Assembly (NCBI GenBank): GCA_965226695.1
Contig: OZ245405.1
Span: forward strand, 1,426,001 to 1,490,000
Source: CATOSD01 sp965226695
Lineage (GTDB): Bacteria; Chloroflexota; Dehalococcoidia; Lucifugimonadales; CATOSD01
DNA: 64,000 nt
Reading direction: 5' to 3'
Positions 35,351-42,968 of this stretch are shown one piece after another. The notes beneath the pieces were generated by a model. The model worked only from the letters and a program-made list of their open reading frames with translations, did no database searches and was not told where the DNA came from. The position numbers were made by a program, and so were the translations under genes. Each line of letters opens with the position of its first letter. Positions within the stretch are counted from its first letter, which is position 1.

Positions 35351-36970
35351 CTACCCCACCGACAGGCTATCGGTGTCGTACATCAGCCGCCCGCCGACAA
35401 TGGTGCCGGCCACCTTGATCTGGCTCAGGGTGTGGCCCGCCTCAACGAACGGGTCCTCCTCCAGCACCACAACGTCGCCCAGCTTGCCCACCTCCAGCGA
35501 GCCCTTGATGTCCTCTTCGTAAGCGCCGTACGCCGCGTTGCTCCCCACGGCCCGCAGCGCCTCGAGCACCGGAGCAGCCAGTTCCGGCATCAGCACGTCG
35601 CCGTCGCGGGTCATGCGACTGACGGCGCTCTGCACGCACATCAGGGGGTTGACCGGCGTGACCGGGGTGTCATTATGAAGCAGAGGCCGCAGGCCCGCGC
35701 GGATGGCCGCGCCCACGGGGCTGATATGCGGCCCACGGTCCGGACCCAGGTAGATGTCGCGGTGCCTATCGCCCCAGTAGAAGACGTGGCTGGCGAAGTA
35801 GTTGGGGATCACGTTCAGCCGTCTCATGCGGTTGATGTGGTCGGGCCAGCACATCTGGCAGTGTTCGATGCGGAATCGCTGGTTGGGTCGGGGCAGCCTG
35901 GTCAACGCCCTCTCGTAGGCGTCCAGTATGGAGTCGATCGCCGCGTCGCCGTTCGCGTGGGTAATCACCTGGTAGCCCCGACGGTGCAGGTCGAAGACCA
36001 TTTCGTCCAGCTCTTCCTGGGGATAAATGGTCCACGCCTTCTCGTTCAGGTCGCACCAGTAGGGGGAGCGCAGCGCGCCGGTCAGGCCCTGTATCGAGCC
36101 GTCGGACACTATCTTGCACCCGGCGACCCGTAGCCACTCGTCTCCGTCTCCCGTCTGGACCGAGTAGTCCATCTCCTTCAGCGACTCGTACAGGATGAAC
36201 ATGTTCACCCTGAGCTTGAGCTGGCCCAGGTCCTTGACGCGGTTGTACAGGTCGTAGCCGCCCGCGCCGAAGAAGTTCGCGACCGCGGCGTCGTGCACCG
36301 ACGTCACTCCCACGCGCAGGTTGTCGAGCTGCGCCTCGGCGAACGCCTCGACAAGCCTGTCCTGTGGGTGCGGCGAAATGCGCTCCATGACCGGCATCTG
36401 CGCCGGCAGCTCCGCCAGCACGCCGTTCGGCTCCGCCGTGCCCTCGAAGCGGTAGAAGCGGCCGCCGGGCGGGTCCTCGCGCTCGGAGTGTATTCCGGCC
36501 AGCTCCATAGCCATGCTGTTCACGTAGGCGAGGTGGCCCGAGACGTGGGAAATGACAACCGGGTGGTCGGACGTCGCTGCGTCCAGGTCGTGCTTGTTGA
36601 GGTGGCGCATGTCGGCGACGTAGGTCTGGTCGTAGCCGACGCCCATGATCCATTCGCCGCGGGGCGTATTGGCGGCCCGCTCGCGCACGCGGTCCACCAC
36701 GTCGGAGATGGTCATTTTCGGGTCTGTGTTGACGTCCACGGCGAGCTTCCAGGAGGGCTGCGCCGCCAGGTGGTCGTGCGGCTCGATGAACCCGGGCAGC
36801 ACGGTCTGGCCCGAAGCGTCGATAACGGGAACGCCCGGCCTGCGGTACTCCTCGACGTCAGCGTTGGAGCCGATGGCGACGATTCGTCCGCCGCGGATGG
36901 CCACAGCCTGCGCCAGCGTGTCGCGGTAGTCCATCGTGTGAACGTTGCCGTTGATGATAACCAGATCCAT
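35351..36970 (-). CDS. Amidohydrolase, YtcJ-like (amidohydrolase family 3)
   Basis: The 539-residue protein begins MDLVIINGNVHTMD and has the metal-binding start LPGFIEPHDHLAAQ (about 60-73), then a long insertion typical of YtcJ-like members, HANGDAAIDSILDAYE near 335-350 and RIEHCQM near 365, and a C-terminal LHNDTPVTP. These enzymes hydrolyse amides, formamides or carbamates with a divalent metal. The substrate is not known. It runs in the same direction as the DUF169 gene before it, 38 bases apart. Confidence 0.88.
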   Translation of the reverse strand: MDLVIINGNVHTMDYRDTLAQAVAIRGGRIVAIGSNADVEEYRRPGVPVIDASGQTVLPGFIEPHDHLAAQPSWKLAVDVNTDPKMTISDVVDRVRERAANTPRGEWIMGVGYDQTYVADMRHLNKHDLDAATSDHPVVISHVSGHLAYVNSMAMELAGIHSEREDPPGGRFYRFEGTAEPNGVLAELPAQMPVMERISPHPQDRLVEAFAEAQLDNLRVGVTSVHDAAVANFFGAGGYDLYNRVKDLGQLKLRVNMFILYESLKEMDYSVQTGDGDEWLRVAGCKIVSDGSIQGLTGALRSPYWCDLNEKAWTIYPQEELDEMVFDLHRRGYQVITHANGDAAIDSILDAYERALTRLPRPNQRFRIEHCQMCWPDHINRMRRLNVIPNYFASHVFYWGDRHRDIYLGPDRGPHISPVGAAIRAGLRPLLHNDTPVTPVNPLMCVQSAVSRMTRDGDVLMPELAAPVLEALRAVGSNAAYGAYEEDIKGSLEVGKLGDVVVLEEDPFVEAGHTLSQIKVAGTIVGGRLMYDTDSLSVG

Positions 36971-37008
36971 ATCATTCCCCTCCTTGCGGGGCGTGCCCAG
37001 GCCCGGTT

Positions 37009-37752
37009 TCAGGCCGGGCGGCCCTGCCGCATCCGCTCGGCGTAGTGCTCCAGGCGTTCACTGGCGTCATCCCTGGCGGCGAGGCCGGACGCCAGTTGCG
37101 GCAGCCGTCCAGCGGGTACGGCCATCAGGAAGTGGCCGGGCGGTATGCCGGTGTAGACCCGCATTCCCAAGCACCCCAGCGACATGGCGGGCATGCCCCT
37201 CTCGTCGGCTATGGCCAGCACTCCGCAGGCGGGCCGTGTGAACGCGGCGCCCCGGGAGTTGTTGCGCCACAGAATGGTCCCCATCACCTCCTGCAACACA
37301 CCCATCTGTGGCAGTGTGGCCCACATGAGCGCAAGCTGGGGCGGCACGGGCATGTCCCATATTGGTCCGTACACCACGCCGGCGTTTCCGCCGGGGAAGC
37401 GGGGCGTCCGAGCGATCTCCTCCAGTTCACCCTGTCCCGCCTCGCACATCTCCTCGAGCTTGGCAGCCAGACGCTCTTCGCGTCCCTCCTCCGAAACGAA
37501 CCCGGCCACCATGCCGCCTATCTCGCAGCCGGTATGCTGCTCAGCGGACACGTAGATCGGCCGCTCCTCGGCCCAGCGCCACAGAGTGCAGAACGACGGC
37601 GGCTGCTTGCCGAGCGGAGCGACGCTCGCCGGCTCGCGCTCTACGAACGCGAGCGCCACCGGCGTCAGCGCGAGGTCGAGCTTGTCGGCAAGAAGCTGGG
37701 CGAGCGCGAGTCCGTCCGACGGCGTGAAGCCCTCGTGGGCGCCTTCATCCAT
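37009..37752 (-). CDS. DUF169-family protein
   Basis: The 247-residue protein from the ATG at 37752 matches the DUF169 pattern: an early LDLALTPVALAFVE strand, a first conserved Cys in SFCTLWRWA, a second in HTGCEIGGMVAGF, and a later ACGVLAIADE. A 38-residue upstream extension in frame is low-complexity and overlaps the HMA gene, so I reject it. Its ATG overlaps the stop of the HMA selenoprotein gene (ATGGATGA). Family function is unknown; conserved cysteines suggest metal or redox chemistry. Confidence 0.78.
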   Translation of the reverse strand: MDEGAHEGFTPSDGLALAQLLADKLDLALTPVALAFVEREPASVAPLGKQPPSFCTLWRWAEERPIYVSAEQHTGCEIGGMVAGFVSEEGREERLAAKLEEMCEAGQGELEEIARTPRFPGGNAGVVYGPIWDMPVPPQLALMWATLPQMGVLQEVMGTILWRNNSRGAAFTRPACGVLAIADERGMPAMSLGCLGMRVYTGIPPGHFLMAVPAGRLPQLASGLAARDDASERLEHYAERMRQGRPA

Positions 37753-38029
37753 CGTCGCCGGGGTCTTCCTCGCCCAGCAGCAGGCCAACCTCCGGCGTCG
37801 CCTCGCCCTCGGCGGCGGAGCGGCGGTCGGCCTCGCTGATCGCGGCGCGTATCGCGTCTTCGCCAACCTCGGCCGGATCGAACGTGACAGATGCCATGCG
37901 GGTCTCCATCTCGAACGAAACGTCGATGACTCCGGGCAGCTTGTTTACCTCACGGGCAAGGAACTCGCCTCAACCCAGTCAAAAGGCGTTAGGCATTCGC
38001 TGCGAAACGGTCACGTGCGAAGACTGCAT
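37745..38029 (-). CDS. HMA-domain selenoprotein candidate with a UxxU metal site (two in-frame UGA)
   Basis: Read from an ATG at 38029, with a strong GAGGAGAGG site 7-8 bases upstream, the frame runs 94 codons to a TGA at 37745-37747 and is broken only by UGA at codons 17 (37979-37981) and 20 (37970-37972). If both are selenocysteine (U), the sequence is NAFULGUGEFLAREVNK then LPGVIDVSF, ending VTFDPAEVGEDAIRAAI. This is an HMA ferredoxin-like fold. Ten residues separate the second U from LPGV, exactly as from the second Cys of CxxC in copper and mercury HMA domains. A C-terminal acidic tail follows. It lies 47 bases after an SDR gene and overlaps DUF169. A decayed gene is possible, but both UGAs falling on the two metal ligands argues against that. 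Confidence 0.78.
37945..37959 (-). promoter_or_regulatory. SECIS-like hairpin for the second UGA of the HMA gene
   Basis: UUGCC and GGUAA form five pairs (one G-U) around the loop CGUGA, 18-22 bases after the second UGA, with G as the second loop base. It shares bases with the first hairpin, so the two would form in turn as the ribosome moves. Confidence 0.45.
37955..37969 (-). promoter_or_regulatory. SECIS-like hairpin for the first UGA of the HMA gene
   Basis: GGCGAG and CUUGCC form six base pairs (one G-U) around a UUC loop, or five pairs around GUUCC. The loop lies 17-21 bases after the first UGA, the spacing expected of bacterial SECIS elements, with a G at the loop start in the five-pair form. 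Confidence 0.5.
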
Positions 38030-38076
38030 GGTGTGTCCTCTCCTCGTTTGGCTCTTGCGCTGGCCGCCGAGGCGGG

Positions 38077-38931
38077 CTAGACGAGGCTGTATCCGCTGCC
38101 GGGCCTCGCCGGGTCCACTCCGGTGCCCTTAGCGTCCTCGATCCAGCCGAACTCCTTGAGTATCTGCTGGCTGTACGTGACGCGGCCCGTCACCTTGTCC
38201 AGCGGCTCGCTGGCCAGCAGCAGCGACGACTGCGCCATAAGCTCCACTGGCTCGCCCCGGGGGTCGTCCATGCCGCTCACCAGGTTGTGAAACACTGTGC
38301 CCGGCGTGGGCACCACCTGGGACGGCGACACGCAGGTGACCGAAATGCCGTGCTGGTACACCTCTTGCGCCAGGCCCTGGGTGAAGCGTTCCAGCGCCGC
38401 CTTCTCCGCGCCGTAGCAGGTGCCGCCGCTGTTGGCCGGCGCGTCGGGATAGGGGCCGCGCCCGGGGCCAATGGCCGCGCCGGACGAGATGTTCACTATG
38501 CTCCCCGAGCCGCGCGGTATCATGTCCTGCAGCACGAGCTGGCTGAGTATGAACGGGGCGTGGAAGTTGACCGCCCACGAGCGCATCCAGCGCCTCAGCG
38601 GATAGTCCTTGATCGGTATGAAGTAGGTGAGCGCCGCGTTGTTCACCAGCACGTCCACGGGGCCGTAGGCATCCCGCGCCTCCTGCATCAGCCGCTCGCA
38701 GTCCTCCGGCAGCGAGATGTTGACGGTCGAGGGCGTGGCCTCGCCGCCGGCTTCCCGGATCTGGGCAACCGTGGTGTCCAGCGATCCCTCCAGCGGGTGG
38801 TCTCCCTCGCGCAGCGTGCGCGCGGCGCAGACTACCTTGCCGCCCTCGGCCGCGAACACCCTGGCAATCTCGGCGCCGATTCCGCGGCTCGCGCCCGTCA
38901 CCACGACAACCTTGTCATCCAGTCTTCCCAT
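38077..38931 (-). CDS. SDR-family oxidoreductase
   Basis: The 284-residue protein is a canonical short-chain dehydrogenase: TGASRGIG cofactor loop (about 12-19), NNAA, and intact catalytic residues in NISSGAA and YGAEKAALERF (Tyr and Lys of YxxxK). The ATG at 38931 has AGGAG about 10 bases upstream; the longer open frame runs into a repeat region. It is the first gene of a likely operon with the HMA selenoprotein and DUF169. NAD(P)-dependent alcohol/ketone chemistry is expected; substrate unknown. Confidence 0.88.
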   Translation of the reverse strand: MGRLDDKVVVVTGASRGIGAEIARVFAAEGGKVVCAARTLREGDHPLEGSLDTTVAQIREAGGEATPSTVNISLPEDCERLMQEARDAYGPVDVLVNNAALTYFIPIKDYPLRRWMRSWAVNFHAPFILSQLVLQDMIPRGSGSIVNISSGAAIGPGRGPYPDAPANSGGTCYGAEKAALERFTQGLAQEVYQHGISVTCVSPSQVVPTPGTVFHNLVSGMDDPRGEPVELMAQSSLLLASEPLDKVTGRVTYSQQILKEFGWIEDAKGTGVDPARPGSGYSLV

Positions 38932-39007
38932 ATCGTTTTCTCCTAGTTGGTTCGGCAGCTTAGAAAGACGAGCTACCCACTGTGTCATCCAGAGCGATGT
39001 CATCCAG

Positions 39008-39056
39008 TCATTCCGAGCTAGGTTGAATGTCATTCCGAGCGCAGTCGAGGAATCTA
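39008..39056. repeat. CATTCCGAGC dispersed intergenic repeat, family C
   Basis: CATTCCGAGC occurs at 39009-39018 and again at 39031-39040, the second continuing as GCAGTCGAGGAATCT. This CATTCCGAGCGCAGTCGAGG-type string is a familiar short dispersed repeat in Chloroflexota and other genomes, recalled from general knowledge. It fills the gap between the HAD gene and the SDR operon. Confidence 0.6.
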
Positions 39057-39093
39057 TAGCCACAGAACTTAAGGTTCTCCCTCGTTTGGCGCG

Positions 39094-39807
39094 CTACAAC
39101 CCGAGCTTCTGCGCCAGGTCGTTGAAGTCCGTGGCATTGACGTCGAAGTCGGTTTCGGGGCTGCAATCTATCTCGCGGTCCGGCCCCCACTCCCCCGGCC
39201 TCGGCACGAAAGCGGCCCTGAGGCCCACCTTCTGGGCGGCGCGAAGGTCGCCCTTGTGGGCGGCCACCATCATTACCTCTCGCGGTTCGAGCCCCAGCAG
39301 GTAGGCCGCGCCCAGGTAGCTCTCGGGGTCCGGCTTGTAGTGCTTCATCAACTCGGCGGAAAGAATGCAGTCCCAGGGCAGGCCGCCGAACTTGGCCATG
39401 TTGGTGAGCAGCGCCACGTTGCCGTTCGACAGCGTGGCAATGACGTAGCCGCTCTTCAACCTGGTGAGGCCTTCCACCGAGTCGGGCCACGGCGTTAGTC
39501 TGTGCCAGGCCTTGTTCCAGTCCCGCTTCTCTTCCTCGTCCAAACAGTCGATGCCGAACTCGACCAGCAGGTCGTCCAGGATCATGCGGTGCAGATCGTC
39601 GATCCTCGTCCAGGGCAGCTCGCCCCTGCGGACGCGGCCCATCGACGGGCCGTATCCGCCGCGCCACCTGTCCGCGAAAACCGCCCAGTCCACGTCGAGG
39701 CCCTTTTCGCGGCCAAGCTCTTTGCCCTGGCGAATCAGGCTGCCCCGCCAATCGACGACAGTGCCGAAGACGTCGAACGTAAGCGCCTTGACCTCGGATA
39801 GACTCAT
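39094..39807 (-). CDS. Haloacid dehalogenase, type II (HAD superfamily)
   Basis: The 237-residue protein matches L-2-haloacid dehalogenases: nucleophile Asp12 in TFDVFGTVVDWRGS, motif II LSNGN near 130, conserved Lys in KHYKPDPESY, and a late MVAAHKGDLRAA in place of the usual VSSNxWD segment. Type II enzymes convert L-2-haloacids to D-2-hydroxyacids, but related HAD phosphatases look alike. The 2-hydroxyacid product class fits the glycolate-type oxidase elsewhere in the window, which is only suggestive. Confidence 0.87.
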   Translation of the reverse strand: MSLSEVKALTFDVFGTVVDWRGSLIRQGKELGREKGLDVDWAVFADRWRGGYGPSMGRVRRGELPWTRIDDLHRMILDDLLVEFGIDCLDEEEKRDWNKAWHRLTPWPDSVEGLTRLKSGYVIATLSNGNVALLTNMAKFGGLPWDCILSAELMKHYKPDPESYLGAAYLLGLEPREVMMVAAHKGDLRAAQKVGLRAAFVPRPGEWGPDREIDCSPETDFDVNATDFNDLAQKLGL

Positions 39808-39847
39808 AGTTGCGCCTCCAGTTTGATTGCCGCCTTAATTGAGCGGC

Positions 39848-41365
39848 CTAGTCGTCCGCTCCCGCCGACTCGTATGAAGGCCGCGGCTGCGCTGGCGGCG
39901 GTTCCGCCTTGGCGGCCTTGTGGAAATATGCGACCGCTCCGCCCGCCACCATAACGAACACCACCAGCAGGCACGAGAACACGAAGCCCTCGAAATAGTG
40001 CGGGCTCGCCTGCTCGCTCGTCAGGTGCGCGATGCCGGCCGGCAGTACCATCGCGAGCGCGGTAGCCGACACGGTGCCGCCAAATGCGTGGCCCATCTCG
40101 CGGGTCGTCTCCAGCATACCGGAGGCAATACCGCGGTGCCGCAGCGGCAGCGCGCTCATCACCGTCGCGTTGTTTATCGGGTTGAAAATAGACGAGCCGA
40201 TAGATATAGGAAGCATCAGGATCGGGATCATCCACAACTTCACGCTGCGAGCGAACAGGCCCAGAAACAAGAAGCCGCCGGCAATCATCAGCATCGCGCC
40301 GGGCCGCAGAAACTTGGGGTTGTAGCGGTCGTACACCCAGCCGGCCGCCATCGAGACGAACACCCCCATCACCTGGTTGGGCAGCAGCACGAACGGCACC
40401 ACTATCGGCTCCTGGTTGAAGCCCTCTTCCACCAGTAACGGCACCAGCGTCATGGTGGCCAACATCGAGAAGTGGAACGTGGTGTTGGAGATGAGCGACA
40501 TGGAGAAGTACTTCTCCCTGAAGTGGCGCAGCTCCACTATGGGCGTCCTGGCGAACCGCCATTCCACCACGATGAAGGCAACCAGCAGCACCAGGAACAG
40601 GCCGTGCATCGGCAGGTGGTAGATCAGGCCGTCCTGGGAGGTGAACGACTCCTCGCCCGCGTGCAGGTGGCTGCCGGAGAGGACGAGCACCGCGGCGGTG
40701 GCCACCAGAAGGAAAGAGCCTATCCAGTCGATGCCCCCCGGAGCGGCGCCCTCGCGCTCCTCTGGCGAGGGCGGCTTGCTGCTGCGGATCATCGGGATGG
40801 CGGCCGCCGCCGCAATCAATCCCATCGGAAGGAACGTCACGAAGACGAGCCGCCACGTAAAGAACTGCAGGAACACCGCGAACAGGAACATGCCCAGCAG
40901 CGTGGCAAACCGGGCACCCACAATCGGCATCGCGAACGCGCGTCCACGCATCTCCGCCGGGTAGGTGACGGCGAGTATAGCGTTGGCGTTGCCCATTATC
41001 ATGGCCGACCCGAAGCCGGTCAGGCCGCGCCACATGACGATCTGCCATAGATCGTTGGACACGGCGATGAGCAGGGAGCCGACCAGCGAGGCGACGATTC
41101 CCAGAGCGAACACCCGCTCGTGCCCGAACCGGTCGCCCATGCGCGCGCCGAGCAGCACGAAGCTGCCCAGCATCAGCAGGTACACGGTCACGATCCACGC
41201 TGTGTCGTCGAATCCCGCGCCAAACTCGGTGGCGAGCGTGGGAAGCGATAGCGCGACGGGCATGCTGGACAACTGGACGAGCATGTACGCCGCCGTGACC
41301 GCCACCAAAACCTCCCTGCGTCTCGGTGACGACATGAGGGGTCTGATAGCGTTCAGCACTGTCAT
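39848..41365 (-). CDS. MFS multidrug exporter, DHA2 (14-TMS) type
   Basis: The 505-residue membrane protein has about 14 hydrophobic segments and the DHA2 motif A LGARMGDRFGHERVFALG and motif C-like region further on. The ATG at 41365 gives the usual start MTVLNAIRPLMSS, while the longer frame upstream has no support. Such proteins export drugs or metabolites with protons. It follows the HAD gene in the same direction, 40 bases apart, and is divergent from the thiolase. A TATAGT box lies about 50 bases upstream. Confidence 0.88.
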   Translation of the reverse strand: MTVLNAIRPLMSSPRRREVLVAVTAAYMLVQLSSMPVALSLPTLATEFGAGFDDTAWIVTVYLLMLGSFVLLGARMGDRFGHERVFALGIVASLVGSLLIAVSNDLWQIVMWRGLTGFGSAMIMGNANAILAVTYPAEMRGRAFAMPIVGARFATLLGMFLFAVFLQFFTWRLVFVTFLPMGLIAAAAAIPMIRSSKPPSPEEREGAAPGGIDWIGSFLLVATAAVLVLSGSHLHAGEESFTSQDGLIYHLPMHGLFLVLLVAFIVVEWRFARTPIVELRHFREKYFSMSLISNTTFHFSMLATMTLVPLLVEEGFNQEPIVVPFVLLPNQVMGVFVSMAAGWVYDRYNPKFLRPGAMLMIAGGFLFLGLFARSVKLWMIPILMLPISIGSSIFNPINNATVMSALPLRHRGIASGMLETTREMGHAFGGTVSATALAMVLPAGIAHLTSEQASPHYFEGFVFSCLLVVFVMVAGGAVAYFHKAAKAEPPPAQPRPSYESAGADD

Positions 41366-41565
41366 AGGCCTGCCACCGCTGGACCACAGGATCGGACGCG
41401 CCCGCGCGCAATTGCCTACTATACCACATCGTGAAGTTTGCGGACGCCGCCGGGCATGGCCGCCGCTGCCCGCCACCCGCGCGTTTATGGTAGCATTACG
41501 CCCAAAGCGAGGCGACTTGGCGCGCCGCCAGAGGGCGGGGCCAAAACGCCGAGGAGGTGCCCGAC

Positions 41566-42714
41566 GTGACTCTCAGAGGCAAGGCCGCGATTGTGGGAAT
41601 CGGCGAGGTGCCCACGCGGCGTACGCATCCCAACCGCACGGTGTACGGCCTCAACGCCGAGGCGGCGCGCCTGGCGATCGAAGACGCCCGAATCAGCAAG
41701 AGCGACATCGACGGTATCGTCACCGACGGCTCCGACGCCGCGCCGGCCGCCATGGCCGAATACATCGGCATACGCCCCACGTTCGCCACCGGAGTCACCA
41801 TGCAGGGCGCGAGCGGCGCGACGGCCACCACCGTCGCGGCGTCCGCCATCAACGCCGGGCTGTGCGAGACCGTCCTGGTCGTCATAGGCAGCTCCCGCGC
41901 CGAGCGGGGTGGCGGCGGTCCTCCGGGTGTGCGCTCAGAGTGGGAGGAGCCGTTCGGCCCGGCCGCCGGAGCGAACACCGGCTACGGCCTGATGTTCACT
42001 CGCCACATGTACGAGTACGGCACCACCCCCGAACAGATGGCCAAAGTCGCCGTCGACGAGCGGTTCAACGCGGTTCCAAACGAGAACGCCGCGTTCTATG
42101 GCCAGCCCATCACCGCCGACGACGTACTCAATTCGCGCTACATCAACTATCCGCTCCACATTCTGGAGACAGTGATGCCCTGCGACGGCGCCGCCGCCTG
42201 CATCGTGACCACGCCGGAGCGCGCGAAGGCGCTCCCCAACCGGCCGGTGTACATCCTGGGCGCCGGGCTGGAGCAGGGCCCAGCCAACGTCTGGCAGATG
42301 CCGCGCGTCACCGAGACCCCCACCAGGGTGTCTGCCGCGCGCGCATTCCGCATGGCAGGCTATGCCCCGGGGGACATGCAGTTCGCCGAATTCTACGATT
42401 GATACACGATCCTCGTGGCCGTGAGCCTCGAAGATGCCGGGTTCTGCGAGAAGGGCGAGATCGGACCGTTCTACGAGTCCACCGACACCACCTTCAAGGG
42501 CAGCTTTCCCATAAACACCGACGGCGGCCAGCTATCGGGCGGACAGCCCGGCCTCGCCGGCGGGTTCCGCCACGTGATAGAGGGCGCGCGCCAGATAATG
42601 GGCAAGGCGGGCGTGAGGCAGGTAGCCCTCAACGACTTATGCATGGTGAATGGTTGAGGGGGCACGGCGAGCGAGATGTGCTCGCTGGTTCTCGGTTCCG
42701 AGAACACGCTTTAG
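41566..42714 (+). CDS. SCP2-thiolase-like protein, candidate selenoprotein with two in-frame UGA
   Basis: From the GTG at 41566 (GGAGG six bases upstream) to TAG at 42712 the frame has 382 codons, broken only by UGA at codon 279 (42400-42402) and codon 364 (42655-42657). The product matches the lipid-transfer-protein-like thiolases across its length: GIGEVPTRR, ASGATATTVAASAINAG, LEDAGFCEKGE, FPINTDGGQLS. The first UGA is the Cys position of the YDCYT-type motif, read here as AEFYDUYTILV. The second falls in the C-terminal loop NGUGGTASE, which is Asn or Cys in relatives. With a plain stop the protein would lose its last third. Its DUF35 partner follows. The usual N-terminal catalytic Cys is Gly (QGASG). 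Confidence 0.8.
42412..42425 (+). promoter_or_regulatory. SECIS-like hairpin after the first thiolase UGA
   Basis: CUCG and UGAG pair (four pairs, one G-U) around the loop UGGCCG, 16-21 bases after the UGA at 42400, with G as the second loop base. The stem is short. A competing CACGA-UCC-UCGUG hairpin lies nearer the UGA. Confidence 0.4.
42666..42686 (+). promoter_or_regulatory. SECIS-like hairpin after the second thiolase UGA
   Basis: GGCGAGC and GCUCGCU form seven pairs (six Watson-Crick, one G-U) around the seven-base loop GAGAUGU, which starts with G. The loop is 18-24 bases after the UGA at 42655, which is the canonical bacterial SECIS distance. This is the strongest of the four hairpins. 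Confidence 0.6.
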
Positions 42715-42737
42715 CAACGAAAGGGAACATCAACAGT

Positions 42738-42917
42738 CCATTCCCCCTCGATGGGCGGTCAAGGGCAAGTGTGGGAAGTGAGCCTTCCAAGAAGTCCCTT
42801 CCCCCTCAATGGGCTGACAGGGGTAGGCGCAGGAAATCAGCCTTCCCAAGAGTCCCTTCCCCCTCGATGGGGGAAGGTTAGAGCCTGCCCTGAGCCTGTC
42901 GAAGGGATGGGGGTGAC
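42738..42917. repeat. Three tandem family A palindromic repeat copies
   Basis: Copies of CCCTTCCCCCTCGATGGG lie at about 42738, 42796 and 42854. The last is complete, with the GGGGGAAGG return arm, TAGAGCC, a CCTGAGCCTGTCGAAGG palindrome and GGGATGGGGGTGA. They fill the gap between the thiolase and its DUF35 partner and resemble copies at 6979 and 47713. Confidence 0.75.
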
Positions 42918-42968
42918 GCCGTGTCAAAGGCGGCCACAGTCAGCAGACAGGGCCGGAGGACGTCCCAC

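Noticed and set aside
38001..38040. A CEDCMVC-like cysteine run on the plus strand over the HMA gene start
   Set aside because: It lies in a plus-strand shadow frame with no ribosome-binding site. The minus-strand frame has the domain match and the strong site.
37009..42714. UGA as a sense codon through an altered genetic code
   Set aside because: UGA ends many intact genes in the window, including thiI and the HMA gene itself, so it is a normal stop.
40965..42881. Long plus-strand ORF of 638 codons
   Set aside because: It runs antisense to the MFS gene and then across the thiolase in another frame, with Arg-rich low-complexity sequence.
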